A stretch of DNA of 64,000 nucleotides, from the NCBI GenBank assembly GCA_937889595.1, contig CALAOR010000081.1, positions 1-64,000 of the forward strand, in the 5' to 3' direction. The notes beneath the pieces are model-generated. The model did not search any database. It worked only from the letters and a program-made list of their open reading frames with translations, and was not told where the DNA came from. Within the stretch, counting starts at the first letter, position 1. Each line of letters starts with the position of its first letter. The stretch is from an uncultured bacterium (GTDB lineage: Bacteria > Oederibacteriota > PGYV01 > Palsa-1178). The translations under genes were made by a program, and so were the position numbers. Shown piece by piece: positions 42,509 through 50,470 of the stretch.

Positions 42509-42675
42509 ACTGTCGGAAAAGCCCGCAAGGGGCAGGCAGCATGATATGCTGCCCCTACAAATGCAGGCAGATATTTGTAGGGGCCGAATACGAAGTCCGG
42601 CAACACACAAAGTGTGTTGACAGGATTATTCGGCCCACAACGATGGCTTTTAGGGGTTTTGCGACAGTATCGTTT
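42509..42675. repeat. Nested palindromic repeat between PorV-like gene and IS
   Basis: Outer borders GACTGTCGGAAAAGCC and GGCTTTTAGGGGTTTTGCGACAGTATC are inverted relative to each other. Inside are GGGGCAG...CTGCCCC and TGTAGGGGCCGAATA...TATTCGGCCCACA palindromes. At least two repeat families appear stacked. Confidence 0.7.
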
Positions 42676-42687
42676 TAGTTCCATTTT

Positions 42688-42702
42688 AGTCCTAAAAAAT
42701 AC
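42688..42702. repeat. Target-site duplication of IS copy 2, left
   Basis: AGTCCTAAAAAATAC, exactly repeated at 44110-44124. Confidence 0.9.
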
Positions 42703-44109
42703 TGTAGTCGCAAAGTGGTAATGTCCTATTTGTGCAAAGCAAGAATGTCCTAATCCAGTTATGTTAGCATTGTAGGTATGGAGGTGCTACATGACAGAAA
42801 AGGACGGGTATTTAATGGGAACTATAGACAGACAGAAACTGAAAGTAATATCAGTGGTAGTTGAAAAGAAAATGAAACAATGGGAAGCTGCGGAGAAGTT
42901 AGTAATAAGTGAAAGACAGATCAGGCGATTGGTAAAAAGGTACAGGAAATATGGTGACAAAGGACTGGTTCACCAGTTAAGAGGACGCGAAGCGTCCAAC
43001 AAGATAAGCAAAGAAATAAGAGATAAGGTCGTGGATTTGTATTCGGAAAAATATAAGGGATTTGGTCCTACGTTGGGGCAAGAAAAGATCGTTGAGATTG
43101 AAAAGGTATGTATGAGCAGAGAGAGTTTCAGACATGTTTTGCTTGAAGCCGGGCTGTGGGAATCAAGCAGAAAATCTAAAAAGCACCGGCAATGGCGCGA
43201 ACGTATGAAATACAAGGGCGAGATGGTTCAGATGGACGGAAGCCATCATGATTGGCTTGAAGGACGTGGGCCGTGGCTGGTGTTAATGGGATATATTGAT
43301 GACGCAACAGGTGTTGTGTATGCGGAGTTCCATGATTACGAAGGAACAAAACCGGCAATGATAAGCTTCAAAGGTTATATAAAGAAGCACGGAATACCAA
43401 TGAAACTGTACCTAGATAAGCATAGTACATACAAATCGACAGAAAAAGAAACTGAGGAAGAACAACTGGCTGGTGAAAGAGCACAAAGTCAGTTTGAAAG
43501 GGCTTTATATACTATTGGGGTTGAAATCATACATGCAAATTCACCACAAGCTAAAGGCCGTATAGAACGATTGTTCAAAACTTTTCAAGATAGGGTAATA
43601 AAAGAGATGAGACTAGCAGGAGTTAAGAGCAAAGATGAAGCAAACGAATTTTTGCGTTGGTACTTGCCTGTTTTCAACCGGAAATTCTCAGTAGAACCAG
43701 CAGCAAGCCAGGACATGCATCGTGAAGTTGAATCGTGGGATGAACTGAATAATGCGCTTACAATCAGAACCGATAGAACTGTGAGAAATGATTATACAAT
43801 TTCATTTAAAGGTAAGATGTACCAATTAAAAACTGCTCTGGCTTTGAAAGGCAGGAAGATTACAGTTGTCGAACTGTTGAACGACAGAATGCGGTTGGAA
43901 TATGGTTCTGAACGAATAGAGCATTGGATGATAAATCCCCGGCCAAAGGTTAAAATAACCAAAATTAAGGTTAAAAAGCTGAGCATATTTAGACCGGTGA
44001 AGCCGGCCAAGAACCATCCATGGCGAAGCGGAATGAATGACCATATGGCAATATAAAATAGGACATTCTTGCTTTGCAGAGAATAGGACATTTTAGCTTT
44101 GCATTGACA
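42703..44109 (+). mobile_element. Complete insertion sequence, ISNCY/IS1202-like, copy 2
   Basis: 1407 bp, TGT...ACA ends with imperfect inverted repeats. Left end TGTAGTCGCAAAGTGGTAAT; right end (inward) TGTCAATGCAAAGCTAAAAT. Both ends carry the GCAAA...AATGTCC motif twice. Flanked by a 15-bp duplication. The promoter-distal transposase end faces the next gene, as in copy 1. Confidence 0.9.
42791..44056 (+). CDS. DDE transposase, ISNCY/IS1202-like
   Basis: 421 aa, intact. GGAGGTG lies 5 nt before the ATG. Helix-turn-helix near 31-50 (EAAEKLVISERQIRRLVKR). Catalytic Asp149 (QMDGSHHDWLEG), Asp209 (YLDKHSTYK) and Glu259 (NSPQAKGRIER) align exactly with the transposase at 8282. C-terminal tail PAKNHPWRSG matches the RHHPWNSG tail of copy 1. 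Confidence 0.93.
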   Translation: MTEKDGYLMGTIDRQKLKVISVVVEKKMKQWEAAEKLVISERQIRRLVKRYRKYGDKGLVHQLRGREASNKISKEIRDKVVDLYSEKYKGFGPTLGQEKIVEIEKVCMSRESFRHVLLEAGLWESSRKSKKHRQWRERMKYKGEMVQMDGSHHDWLEGRGPWLVLMGYIDDATGVVYAEFHDYEGTKPAMISFKGYIKKHGIPMKLYLDKHSTYKSTEKETEEEQLAGERAQSQFERALYTIGVEIIHANSPQAKGRIERLFKTFQDRVIKEMRLAGVKSKDEANEFLRWYLPVFNRKFSVEPAASQDMHREVESWDELNNALTIRTDRTVRNDYTISFKGKMYQLKTALALKGRKITVVELLNDRMRLEYGSERIEHWMINPRPKVKITKIKVKKLSIFRPVKPAKNHPWRSGMNDHMAI

Positions 44110-44124
44110 AGTCCTAAAAAATAC
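44110..44124. repeat. Target-site duplication of IS copy 2, right
   Basis: AGTCCTAAAAAATAC; the next base begins the -35 box of the downstream promoter. Confidence 0.9.
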
Positions 44125-44153
44125 TTGAAAAATCCGCCTTTGTGTTATATTAT
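44125..44153 (+). promoter_or_regulatory. Promoter of the small exported protein, abutting IS copy 2
   Basis: TTGAAA (44125-44130), 17-bp spacer, TATTAT (44148-44153). The IS right end supplies an outward TTGACA (44104-44109) 15 bp further upstream, giving tandem -35-like hexamers. Confidence 0.85.
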
Positions 44154-44191
44154 GTATATACCTTTACAGGAAAAAAATAAGGAGGTTTAAC

Positions 44192-44767
44192 ATGAAAAAA
44201 GTCATTTTGTTCGTAGCGGCAGTTATGGTTGTTTTCTCATCGGTCTCGTTTTGCGCGTGGAAAAGCTGGGAGGATTTTAATTCATATAAAGAAGCCAGGA
44301 AAGCGGCTACAGATGCGGAAGCAACGAGCGATACGCCAAATGCTGTTGCAAATTACAAGAAAGCTGCGGATCTTGCGGGAAAATCAGCGACAAAAGACAT
44401 TCAGGCATGGCAGATCAACAATGCTGCTTTTGTCCTGATAAAACAGTTCAAAGCCCTGGTTACCTATGATGAAAAACTCGCGAAACTCACGGAAATGACC
44501 CCGAGCAAGGAAAAGGTGGCTTTCCAGAAGGAAATGGCGGAACTTTTTTCATCCAAGATCGATGTGTTAAATGAGGCAAAAGCCCTGCTTGAATCCGGCA
44601 AAGCCCTGGACGGCGGAGAAGCGCCGACAGCCAAGATACAGAGCAATATTGACTATATTGACTGGGTGTTAAAGTTCGTATCCGACAATTTAGGCGATGC
44701 ACAGGCAGCCGCGCCTGCGGCAGCGGCGCCCGAAAAAGTAACGCCAACAGCCGATACTAAAAAATAA
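44192..44767 (+). CDS. Small exported helical protein of unknown function
   Basis: 191 aa. Signal peptide 1-21 (VSFCA). The mature part is alpha-helical and resembles a TPR/spectrin-like bundle (PNAVANYKKAADLAGKSATKDIQAWQINNAAFVLIKQF), with an Ala/Pro-rich tail (AQAAAPAAAAPEK). The family is not recognised. AAGGAGG lies 7 nt before the ATG. Monocistronic, with a strong terminator. Probably periplasmic. Confidence 0.8.
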   Translation: MKKVILFVAAVMVVFSSVSFCAWKSWEDFNSYKEARKAATDAEATSDTPNAVANYKKAADLAGKSATKDIQAWQINNAAFVLIKQFKALVTYDEKLAKLTEMTPSKEKVAFQKEMAELFSSKIDVLNEAKALLESGKALDGGEAPTAKIQSNIDYIDWVLKFVSDNLGDAQAAAPAAAAPEKVTPTADTKK

Positions 44768-44785
44768 GAAAACAGTGTTTACAAC

Positions 44786-44818
44786 AAAAAGGCGGGCTTT
44801 TAGCCCGCCTTTTTGTTT
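44786..44818 (+). terminator. Rho-independent terminator
   Basis: AAAAAGGCGGGC, loop TTTTA, GCCCGCCTTTTT, then GTTTTG. Perfect 12-bp stem with T-run. Confidence 0.95.
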
Positions 44819-44834
44819 TGGTAAAAATCGCGAA

Positions 44835-44862
44835 TTGATAATTTACCGCTCTATGCTATAAT
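44835..44862 (+). promoter_or_regulatory. Promoter of the M50-trpS-scpAB-rluB-pheA operon
   Basis: TTGATA (44835-44840), 16-bp spacer, TATAAT (44857-44862) preceded by TGC. Leader about 25 nt with AAAGGAG. Confidence 0.85.
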
Positions 44863-44894
44863 ACAGCGGATAATTTGATCCTAAAGGAGCACAT

Positions 44895-45524
44895 GTGGAT
44901 ATATATAAAATAGCTGTACAGATAATAGTCCTTATTTTCGCCGTCATCGTGCACGAGGTCAGCCACGGATATGTCGCGTATAAGCTCGGCGACCCGACGG
45001 CCAAGCAGCAGGGCCGGTTGACATTAAACCCGCTGCCGCATATAGACCCTGTCTGGTCCATACTGATCCCGGCTTTCCTTATTTTTACACATGCCGGATT
45101 TGTTATAGGAGGCGCAAAGCCCGTCCCGATAAACCCGATGTACTTTAAACACCACAGGCGGGATATCATGCTTACGGGTTTTGCCGGGCCCGGTTCAAAT
45201 CTTCTGCTGGCATTGATATCGATACTGCTTATGAAATTGGTGAGGATGATACCCGGTTTTTATTCAGACGGGCTTAATATATTTTTATACTATAACGTTA
45301 TTATAAATGTGGGGCTGGCGGTATTTAACCTGATCCCCATACCGCCGCTTGACGGCTCAAAAGTGCTGGCTTTTTTCCTGCCGGCCAGGATGGAACTTGC
45401 TTACTTAAGGCTTGAACGTTTTGGAATGATAATACTCATCGGGCTTCTGGCGACAGGCCTGCTGGGCTATATATTTACGCCTATATTCGCGGCAGTGATG
45501 AAATTGTTAACTTTATTACTTTAA
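44895..45524 (+). CDS. Site-2-protease family (M50) membrane metalloprotease
   Basis: 209 aa. Zinc motif HEVSH at residues 20-24 in the first helix, the second metal motif in NLIPIPPLDGSKVL near residue 150, and about five membrane helices. It is the short form without PDZ domain, common next to trpS and scpA in many bacteria. Substrate unknown. GTG start: AAAGGAG lies 6 nt upstream, and the ATG two bases earlier is in a frame that stops after 6 codons. Confidence 0.93.
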   Translation: MDIYKIAVQIIVLIFAVIVHEVSHGYVAYKLGDPTAKQQGRLTLNPLPHIDPVWSILIPAFLIFTHAGFVIGGAKPVPINPMYFKHHRRDIMLTGFAGPGSNLLLALISILLMKLVRMIPGFYSDGLNIFLYYNVIINVGLAVFNLIPIPPLDGSKVLAFFLPARMELAYLRLERFGMIILIGLLATGLLGYIFTPIFAAVMKLLTLLL

Positions 45525-45552
45525 TGATATACGGGTCAAATAGGAGAATAAA

Positions 45553-46530
45553 ATGCAGAGCGTATTAAGCGGGATGAGACCCACTGGAAAACTTCACCTT
45601 GGGCATCTCGAAGGCGTATTAAAAAGCTACGTGGAAATGCAGGACAAATACGACTGTTACTTTATGGTCGCTGACTGGCATGCTCTGACCACTGACTATG
45701 AAAAACCGGGACAGATACCGGAGAATACGCTGGAAATGTTCAAAGACTGGCTGTCCGCGGGGCTTAAGCCTGACAAAGCAGTGATGTTCGTGCAGTCGGC
45801 CGTCAAGGAACACGCGGAATTATTCCTTCTGTTGTCACTTATAACGCCTGTGCCATGGCTCGAGAGAAATCCCACTTACAAGGAACAAAGACAGGAACTC
45901 TCCACAAAGGACCTGTCCACTTTCGGATTTTTGGGATACCCGGTGCTGCAGGCCGGCGACATACTCTTATATAAAGCTTCAAAGGTGCCCATAGGCGAGG
46001 ACCAGCGGCCACACCTGGAACTCACGCGCGAGATAGCGCGCAGGTTTAATAATTATTACGGCCAGTATTTTCCCGAACCGCAGGAGATCCTGACTCAGTA
46101 TCCGAAACTGCCGGGCATAGACGGAAGAAAAATGTCAAAAAGTTATAATAACGCCATATACATGTCTGATGATGAAAAAACGGTCAACACAAAGACGGGA
46201 CAGATGTTCACGGACCCGCTAAAGGTAAGGAAAAATGACCCGGGTCATCCGGAGAACTGCGTGGTATGCGCTTTTCATAAGATCTATAACGTGTCAGAGT
46301 GCGCTGCAGTGGAGGCAGAATGCCGCTCAGGCGCGCGCGGCTGCGTGGACTGCAAAAAAGCACTGGCAGTAAAGATAAATGAACGCTTAACCCCGATAAG
46401 GGAAAAGCGTGCGGAAATAGACAAGAGCCCTGATTTGATCAAGGATATGATAGCCGACGGTAACAAACGCGCGGGAATCACGGCGGGGCAGACTATGATT
46501 GACGTGCGCAAACTGATGAACCTGGGATAA
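45553..46530 (+). CDS. trpS: Tryptophanyl-tRNA synthetase
   Basis: 325 aa. Class I signatures: GMRPTGKLHLGHLEG (HIGH-type HLGH) and GRKMSKS. Charges tRNA-Trp. Near the C-terminus it carries CVVC and later C-x6-C-x2-C (CRSGARGCVDC), the cysteine arrangement of the iron-sulfur TrpRS type described from Thermotoga. TAGGAG precedes the ATG. Confidence 0.96.
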   Translation: MQSVLSGMRPTGKLHLGHLEGVLKSYVEMQDKYDCYFMVADWHALTTDYEKPGQIPENTLEMFKDWLSAGLKPDKAVMFVQSAVKEHAELFLLLSLITPVPWLERNPTYKEQRQELSTKDLSTFGFLGYPVLQAGDILLYKASKVPIGEDQRPHLELTREIARRFNNYYGQYFPEPQEILTQYPKLPGIDGRKMSKSYNNAIYMSDDEKTVNTKTGQMFTDPLKVRKNDPGHPENCVVCAFHKIYNVSECAAVEAECRSGARGCVDCKKALAVKINERLTPIREKRAEIDKSPDLIKDMIADGNKRAGITAGQTMIDVRKLMNLG

Positions 46531-46555
46531 AAAAAACTAATAGTGAGGGAATACT

Positions 46556-47305
46556 TTGGCGGAAGAAGATTATCAGCTTAAGCTTGCGGTATTTGAGGGT
46601 CCATTTGACCTTTTACTGTACCTTATAAAAAAGAACCAGATAGATATATACGACATTCCCATCTCCAAGATAACCGAGGAGTACCTGTCTTACATAGATC
46701 TGATGAAAAAATTGAACCTTGATGTGGCAAGCGAGTTCATCATAATTGCCGCGACTTTGATATACATAAAGGCCAAGATGCTGCTTCCCAAAGACGACCT
46801 TATAGAAGGCGATGAAGGGGACCCCAGGATGGAACTGGTACAGCACCTGGTGGAGTACTCCATGTTCAAGGAAATTGCGGAAAAAATGAGGCTTTACGAA
46901 TCAAAGAAAAGGGACCTTTTTGAAAGGCTCTACCCGATTAACGTGGCAAAAGAGGACCAGGAACTGTCTTTGGATGTTTACGCGCTGGTTAAGGCCATGG
47001 ACTCTGTTTTGGACAGGTTAAAAGAAGTCAAGACCATAGTCATATCCGGCGAGCGCGTCAGGGTAAAAGACAGGATTTACGAACTCATAGACAGGCTAAA
47101 GGCCGCCAATGAGGCGGTCAGTTTCTATGAAATGTGCAGTGAGAATAATTCCAAGTTGTATATCATAGCCCTGTTCCTCGGCATGCTCGAACTGCTCAGG
47201 CTCAAGGTTATCAGCGTTTACCAGGACGCGCTGTTTACCGACATAAAAATATACATGAGAAATGACGACTACGACGCGCAAATTCTAAACAACATAGGTG
47301 ATTAA
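46556..47305 (+). CDS. scpA: Segregation and condensation protein A
   Basis: 249 aa. Kleisin of the SMC condensin. N-terminal FEGPFDLLLYLIKKNQIDIYDIPISKITEEYL and AATLIYIKAKMLLPK are diagnostic; a C-terminal winged helix follows (FLGMLELLRLKVISVYQ). TTG start with GAGGGA 6 nt upstream. Pairs with ScpB encoded next. Confidence 0.95.
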   Translation: MAEEDYQLKLAVFEGPFDLLLYLIKKNQIDIYDIPISKITEEYLSYIDLMKKLNLDVASEFIIIAATLIYIKAKMLLPKDDLIEGDEGDPRMELVQHLVEYSMFKEIAEKMRLYESKKRDLFERLYPINVAKEDQELSLDVYALVKAMDSVLDRLKEVKTIVISGERVRVKDRIYELIDRLKAANEAVSFYEMCSENNSKLYIIALFLGMLELLRLKVISVYQDALFTDIKIYMRNDDYDAQILNNIGD

Positions 47306-47306
47306 A

Positions 47307-48197
47307 ATGAAAACAGAAGAAATGGACAGGACCATACAGGCCCTTCTTTTCACGTCTGAAAAGCCGCTGGCCGGAAACGTGATCGCGGGCGTGCTTGAAG
47401 TAAAGGAAAAGGAAGTGGAAGAAGCGGTGGAGCGGATAAACATGCATTTGAGGGAAACGGGTTCGCCTGTGTCGGTTAAGCAGATAGCCGGCGGATTTGA
47501 GTTCTTAACGCTGCCTGAGTACGCGCCGCACATCAAAAAATTATACAAAAACAGGTTCATGACAAGGCTGTCCCGGCCGTCGCTGGAAGTGCTCTCCATC
47601 GTGGCCTACAAGCAGCCAATTACAAAACAGGAAGTGGAGTCCATCAGGGGAGTGAACTCAGACGGGGTCTACCATACCCTGCTCGAAAGGAAACTTATAA
47701 GGATAGCCGGAAGAAAAGAAGCTCCCGGGAGGCCGCTTTTATACGGTACCACGAAGGAATTCCTGCAGTATCTCGGCATCAATTCCATGGAAGATCTTCC
47801 CAAGATAGAGGAAATAAAATCAATACTTGAAAAAGACGAAACTGTCGAGAACTGGGAAGACAGGATCGAAGTGGCAAAAAACCAGGCACAGTTCACTTTT
47901 GACCCGTCAGAAGGGCAGCAGGGGAAGGCTAAGCAGGTATCTTCTTTGACTGAAGATATGGCAGAGCTTAATAAACAGGACGAAGAAGCAAAAGTAGCGG
48001 GGACTTTTGAACAGGGAAAAGATGATGAGGATCCTGAAGACAAAAAACAGGTCGAAGACGATAAAAAAGAAGATGAAAACAAAGAGGATGATGATCCTGA
48101 GGACGAAGACGAAGAAGATGATGATGACGAGGAAGACGATGAGGATGAAGAAGACGACGACGATGAGGAAGATGAGGACGAAGATGAAAAAAAGTAG
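47307..48197 (+). CDS. scpB: Segregation and condensation protein B with a long acidic tail
   Basis: 296 aa. Two winged-helix domains in residues 1-170: TIQALLFTSEKPLAGNVIAGVLEV, then RPSLEVLSIVAYKQPITKQEV and GRPLLYGTTKEFLQYLGI. Binds ScpA. From about residue 205 the protein is mostly Asp and Glu, with runs of up to about 40 acidic residues broken only by Pro or Lys; this tail roughly adds half again to the usual length. AGGTG precedes the ATG at 47307, which is favoured over a GTG 9 nt earlier. Confidence 0.93.
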   Translation: MKTEEMDRTIQALLFTSEKPLAGNVIAGVLEVKEKEVEEAVERINMHLRETGSPVSVKQIAGGFEFLTLPEYAPHIKKLYKNRFMTRLSRPSLEVLSIVAYKQPITKQEVESIRGVNSDGVYHTLLERKLIRIAGRKEAPGRPLLYGTTKEFLQYLGINSMEDLPKIEEIKSILEKDETVENWEDRIEVAKNQAQFTFDPSEGQQGKAKQVSSLTEDMAELNKQDEEAKVAGTFEQGKDDEDPEDKKQVEDDKKEDENKEDDDPEDEDEEDDDDEEDDEDEEDDDDEEDEDEDEKK

Positions 48198-49242
48198 GAA
48201 TACACCGCACGGATTTAAAGCCCCTGCAAAAGGCGGGGCGAATTTTAAGCGGGGCAAGAAAGCACATGGCCCATCCGCCTTCGCTAAAGCTTCGGCGGAC
48301 AAGTCCCATAGCCCATATCCAAAAGCACAGGAAGGCTATAAATCGAAAAGTAACGAACAAAAATACGACGAGCGCCATAAGCCGCAGTTTAAGAAACGTT
48401 TTGAAGAGCCCAAAGAGCCTTTGCCTTATGAAAAAGCCGCGGATGATAAGTACAGCAATAAGGAACAGCGGCCTTATGAACCCGCGCACAAGCCGCCCGA
48501 ACCCGGTACTGACGAGGAATTTGACCAGGGCATGAAGCTCCAGCAGTACCTTGCGCATGCCGGTATAACTTCCCGCAGGAAAGCCGAAGAAATCATAGCG
48601 CAGGGGAGGGTCATGGTTAACGGAAAGACCGTGACCGATGTGACGGCCCGGGTACGCGCCGGACGCGACCACGTGAAGTTTGACGGCAGCCTTGTCCATC
48701 AGGAAAAACCCGTGTATATAGTAATGAACAAACCCGAGGGATATATATCAGCCATTACTGATAATGAAAACAGGAAAACAGTGGTTGATATTTTAAAGCC
48801 ATACATCAAAGCGAGGGTATATCCCGTGGGAAGGCTGGATTTTAATACCACGGGAACATTGTTGCTGACCAATGACGGGGATTTTGCGAATAAAGTCATG
48901 CACCCCAAGTTTGAGATAGAAAAGCGGTATGTGGCCAAGATAAAGGGCAGGATGTCAAGCTTTGCCTTGAAAAAACTGGTGTCCGGGGTTAGAATAGAGG
49001 ACGGCAAGACAGTCAAGGCCTTAAACGCCGGGGTTTACAAGCGCAATGACCAGAACGATCTAGTGTTCATAGTGATAAAAGAGGGCATGAACCATCAGGT
49101 AAAAAGAATGCTCCAGGCGGTCGGCGCCTCGGTGGTGAGGCTGCGCAGGGAAAGCATAGGATTGATAACAGACAAGGGCTTAAATACCGGCCAGTGGCGT
49201 TTTTTGACGCCTGAAGAGATAAAATACCTGACAAGGGGATAA
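48184..49242 (+). CDS. Pseudouridine synthase RluB/RsuA family
   Basis: 352 aa. An N-terminal disordered Lys/Pro-rich part (1-110) is followed by an S4 RNA-binding domain (about 118-165; KLQQYLAHAGITSRRKAEEIIAQGRVMVNG) and the catalytic domain with PVGRLDFNTTGTLLLTNDGD (catalytic Asp) and GMNHQVKRML. Modifies uridine in rRNA. The start at 48184 overlaps scpB; GAGG lies 6 nt upstream. The frame is open another 59 codons upstream through the acid-coding tail of scpB, giving a Met/Lys-rich stretch that is probably not translated. Residues about 31-38 (FAKASADK) derive from a palindromic repeat. Confidence 0.92.
   Translation: MKKSRNTPHGFKAPAKGGANFKRGKKAHGPSAFAKASADKSHSPYPKAQEGYKSKSNEQKYDERHKPQFKKRFEEPKEPLPYEKAADDKYSNKEQRPYEPAHKPPEPGTDEEFDQGMKLQQYLAHAGITSRRKAEEIIAQGRVMVNGKTVTDVTARVRAGRDHVKFDGSLVHQEKPVYIVMNKPEGYISAITDNENRKTVVDILKPYIKARVYPVGRLDFNTTGTLLLTNDGDFANKVMHPKFEIEKRYVAKIKGRMSSFALKKLVSGVRIEDGKTVKALNAGVYKRNDQNDLVFIVIKEGMNHQVKRMLQAVGASVVRLRRESIGLITDKGLNTGQWRFLTPEEIKYLTRG
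48274..48299. repeat. 26-bp palindromic repeat inside the pseudouridine synthase gene
   Basis: Arms TCCGCC and GGCGGA around TTCGCTAAAGCTTC; in frame it encodes SAFAKASAD. The FAKASADK peptide recurs in unrelated proteins of several candidate phyla (from memory), consistent with a mobile repeat tolerated in disordered regions. Confidence 0.75.
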
Positions 49243-49244
49243 GC

Positions 49245-50309
49245 ATGAACAACCTCGGCAAGCACAGAAAAGCCATAGACTATCTGGATAAAAAGATAGT
49301 AACCCTGCTGCAGGCACGGGCGGAACAGGTGAAGAAAATTTCCGATGAAAAGAATAAGTCGGGCAGTGAAGTATATGACCCGGCGCGCGAGGCTGAGGTC
49401 TTAAAGCGCGTTAAAAATATAAAAAAAGGGAAATTTTCGCCTGATGCAATAGGCTCCATATACAATGAAATATTTTCGGCTTCCCGCATGCTGCAGCGCA
49501 GGATAAGCGTGGCATACATGGGGCCGGCCGCGTCTTATACGCACTTAGCCGCCATAAAGAGGTTTGGCAAGTCAACTGATTATATGCCGGTTGCGGGGGT
49601 CAAGGAAGTATTCCTGGAAGTTGAGAAAGGCACGGTTGATTACGGTTGTGTTCCCATAGAAAACTCCACTGAAGGTGCGGTAAATTATACTTATGACTTG
49701 TTTGCGGATTCGGACCTGAAAATATACTCCGAACTTGAACTGGAAATAAAACACTGCTTAATGTCAAAACAAAAAGACATCGCGGACATAAGGATAATCT
49801 ACAGCCACCCGCAGTCGCTTGCGCAGTGCAGGGGATGGATAGAGGCAAACGTTCCTCACGCTGTGTTAAAGGAAGTATCCAGCAACTCAAAAGCGGCCGT
49901 ACTTGCGGCAGGGGATAAGACAGCCGGAGCCGTGGCCGGGGAACTGGCGGCCGAATTAAACGGCCTGAACGTGCTGGCCTCATCCATACAGGACGTACCT
50001 GATAATGTCACGCGGTTTTTCATCATAGGAAAAGGCCAGAGTGGGAAAACCGGGGATGACAAAACATCCATCATGGTATCCATAAAAGACAAGGTGGGCG
50101 CGCTTTACCATCTGTTAAAACCGTTTGAAAAATACAAGGTAAACCTGACAAACATAGAGTCCAGGCCGTCAAAGAAAAAAGCCTGGGATTATTATTTCTT
50201 TGTGGATTTTATGGGCCATAAAGACGAGCCAAAGATAAAAAAAGCCCTTGCCGAGATCGAACGCGAATGCGGCGGTGTGAAGGTGCTGGGAAGTTACCCG
50301 AGGTTTTAA
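49245..50309 (+). CDS. pheA: Bifunctional chorismate mutase / prephenate dehydratase
   Basis: 354 aa. Chorismate mutase type II domain (1-85; IDYLDKKIVTLLQARAEQVKKI), prephenate dehydratase domain (about 88-265; VAYMGPAASYTHLAA, VPIENSTEGAVNYTYDL, VTRFFIIG) and a C-terminal ACT domain (275-354) with the ESRPSKKKAWDYYFFVD phenylalanine-binding motif. Leads to phenylalanine and is probably feedback-inhibited through the ACT domain. Starts 2 nt after the preceding stop. Confidence 0.96.
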   Translation: MNNLGKHRKAIDYLDKKIVTLLQARAEQVKKISDEKNKSGSEVYDPAREAEVLKRVKNIKKGKFSPDAIGSIYNEIFSASRMLQRRISVAYMGPAASYTHLAAIKRFGKSTDYMPVAGVKEVFLEVEKGTVDYGCVPIENSTEGAVNYTYDLFADSDLKIYSELELEIKHCLMSKQKDIADIRIIYSHPQSLAQCRGWIEANVPHAVLKEVSSNSKAAVLAAGDKTAGAVAGELAAELNGLNVLASSIQDVPDNVTRFFIIGKGQSGKTGDDKTSIMVSIKDKVGALYHLLKPFEKYKVNLTNIESRPSKKKAWDYYFFVDFMGHKDEPKIKKALAEIERECGGVKVLGSYPRF

Positions 50310-50316
50310 GGCAGGC

Positions 50317-50450
50317 TGTCATTGCGAGGAGCCGTTTTTGTATTATGGCGACGAAGCAATCCCAGTTCCACTGATAAGCTTTAAAACGTGACAAGCGCGG
50401 CAGGGGCATAGATTGCTTCGTCGCTGAGGAACTCGCTCCTCGCAATGACA
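50317..50450. repeat. 134-bp inverted repeat element between pheA and purM
   Basis: Left arm TGTCATTGCGAGGAGCCG...GGCGACGAAGCAATCCC; right arm GATTGCTTCGTCGCTGAGG...CTCCTCGCAATGACA. A similar CATTGCGAGGAG/GAAGCAATC repeat is widespread in bacterial genomes (from memory). Confidence 0.85.
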
Positions 50451-50470
50451 TTATAACCAACGGAGGAAAT

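Noticed and set aside
48007-48183. N-terminal extension of the pseudouridine synthase through the scpB tail
   Set aside because: The 59 extra codons are a Met/Lys/Arg-rich read-through of GA-rich DNA in another frame; the ATG at 48184 has a suitable ribosome site.
47669-48699. Antisense open frames opposite the acidic tail (poly-Ser and similar)
   Set aside because: By-products of GAN codons; no promoter, ribosome site or family signature.
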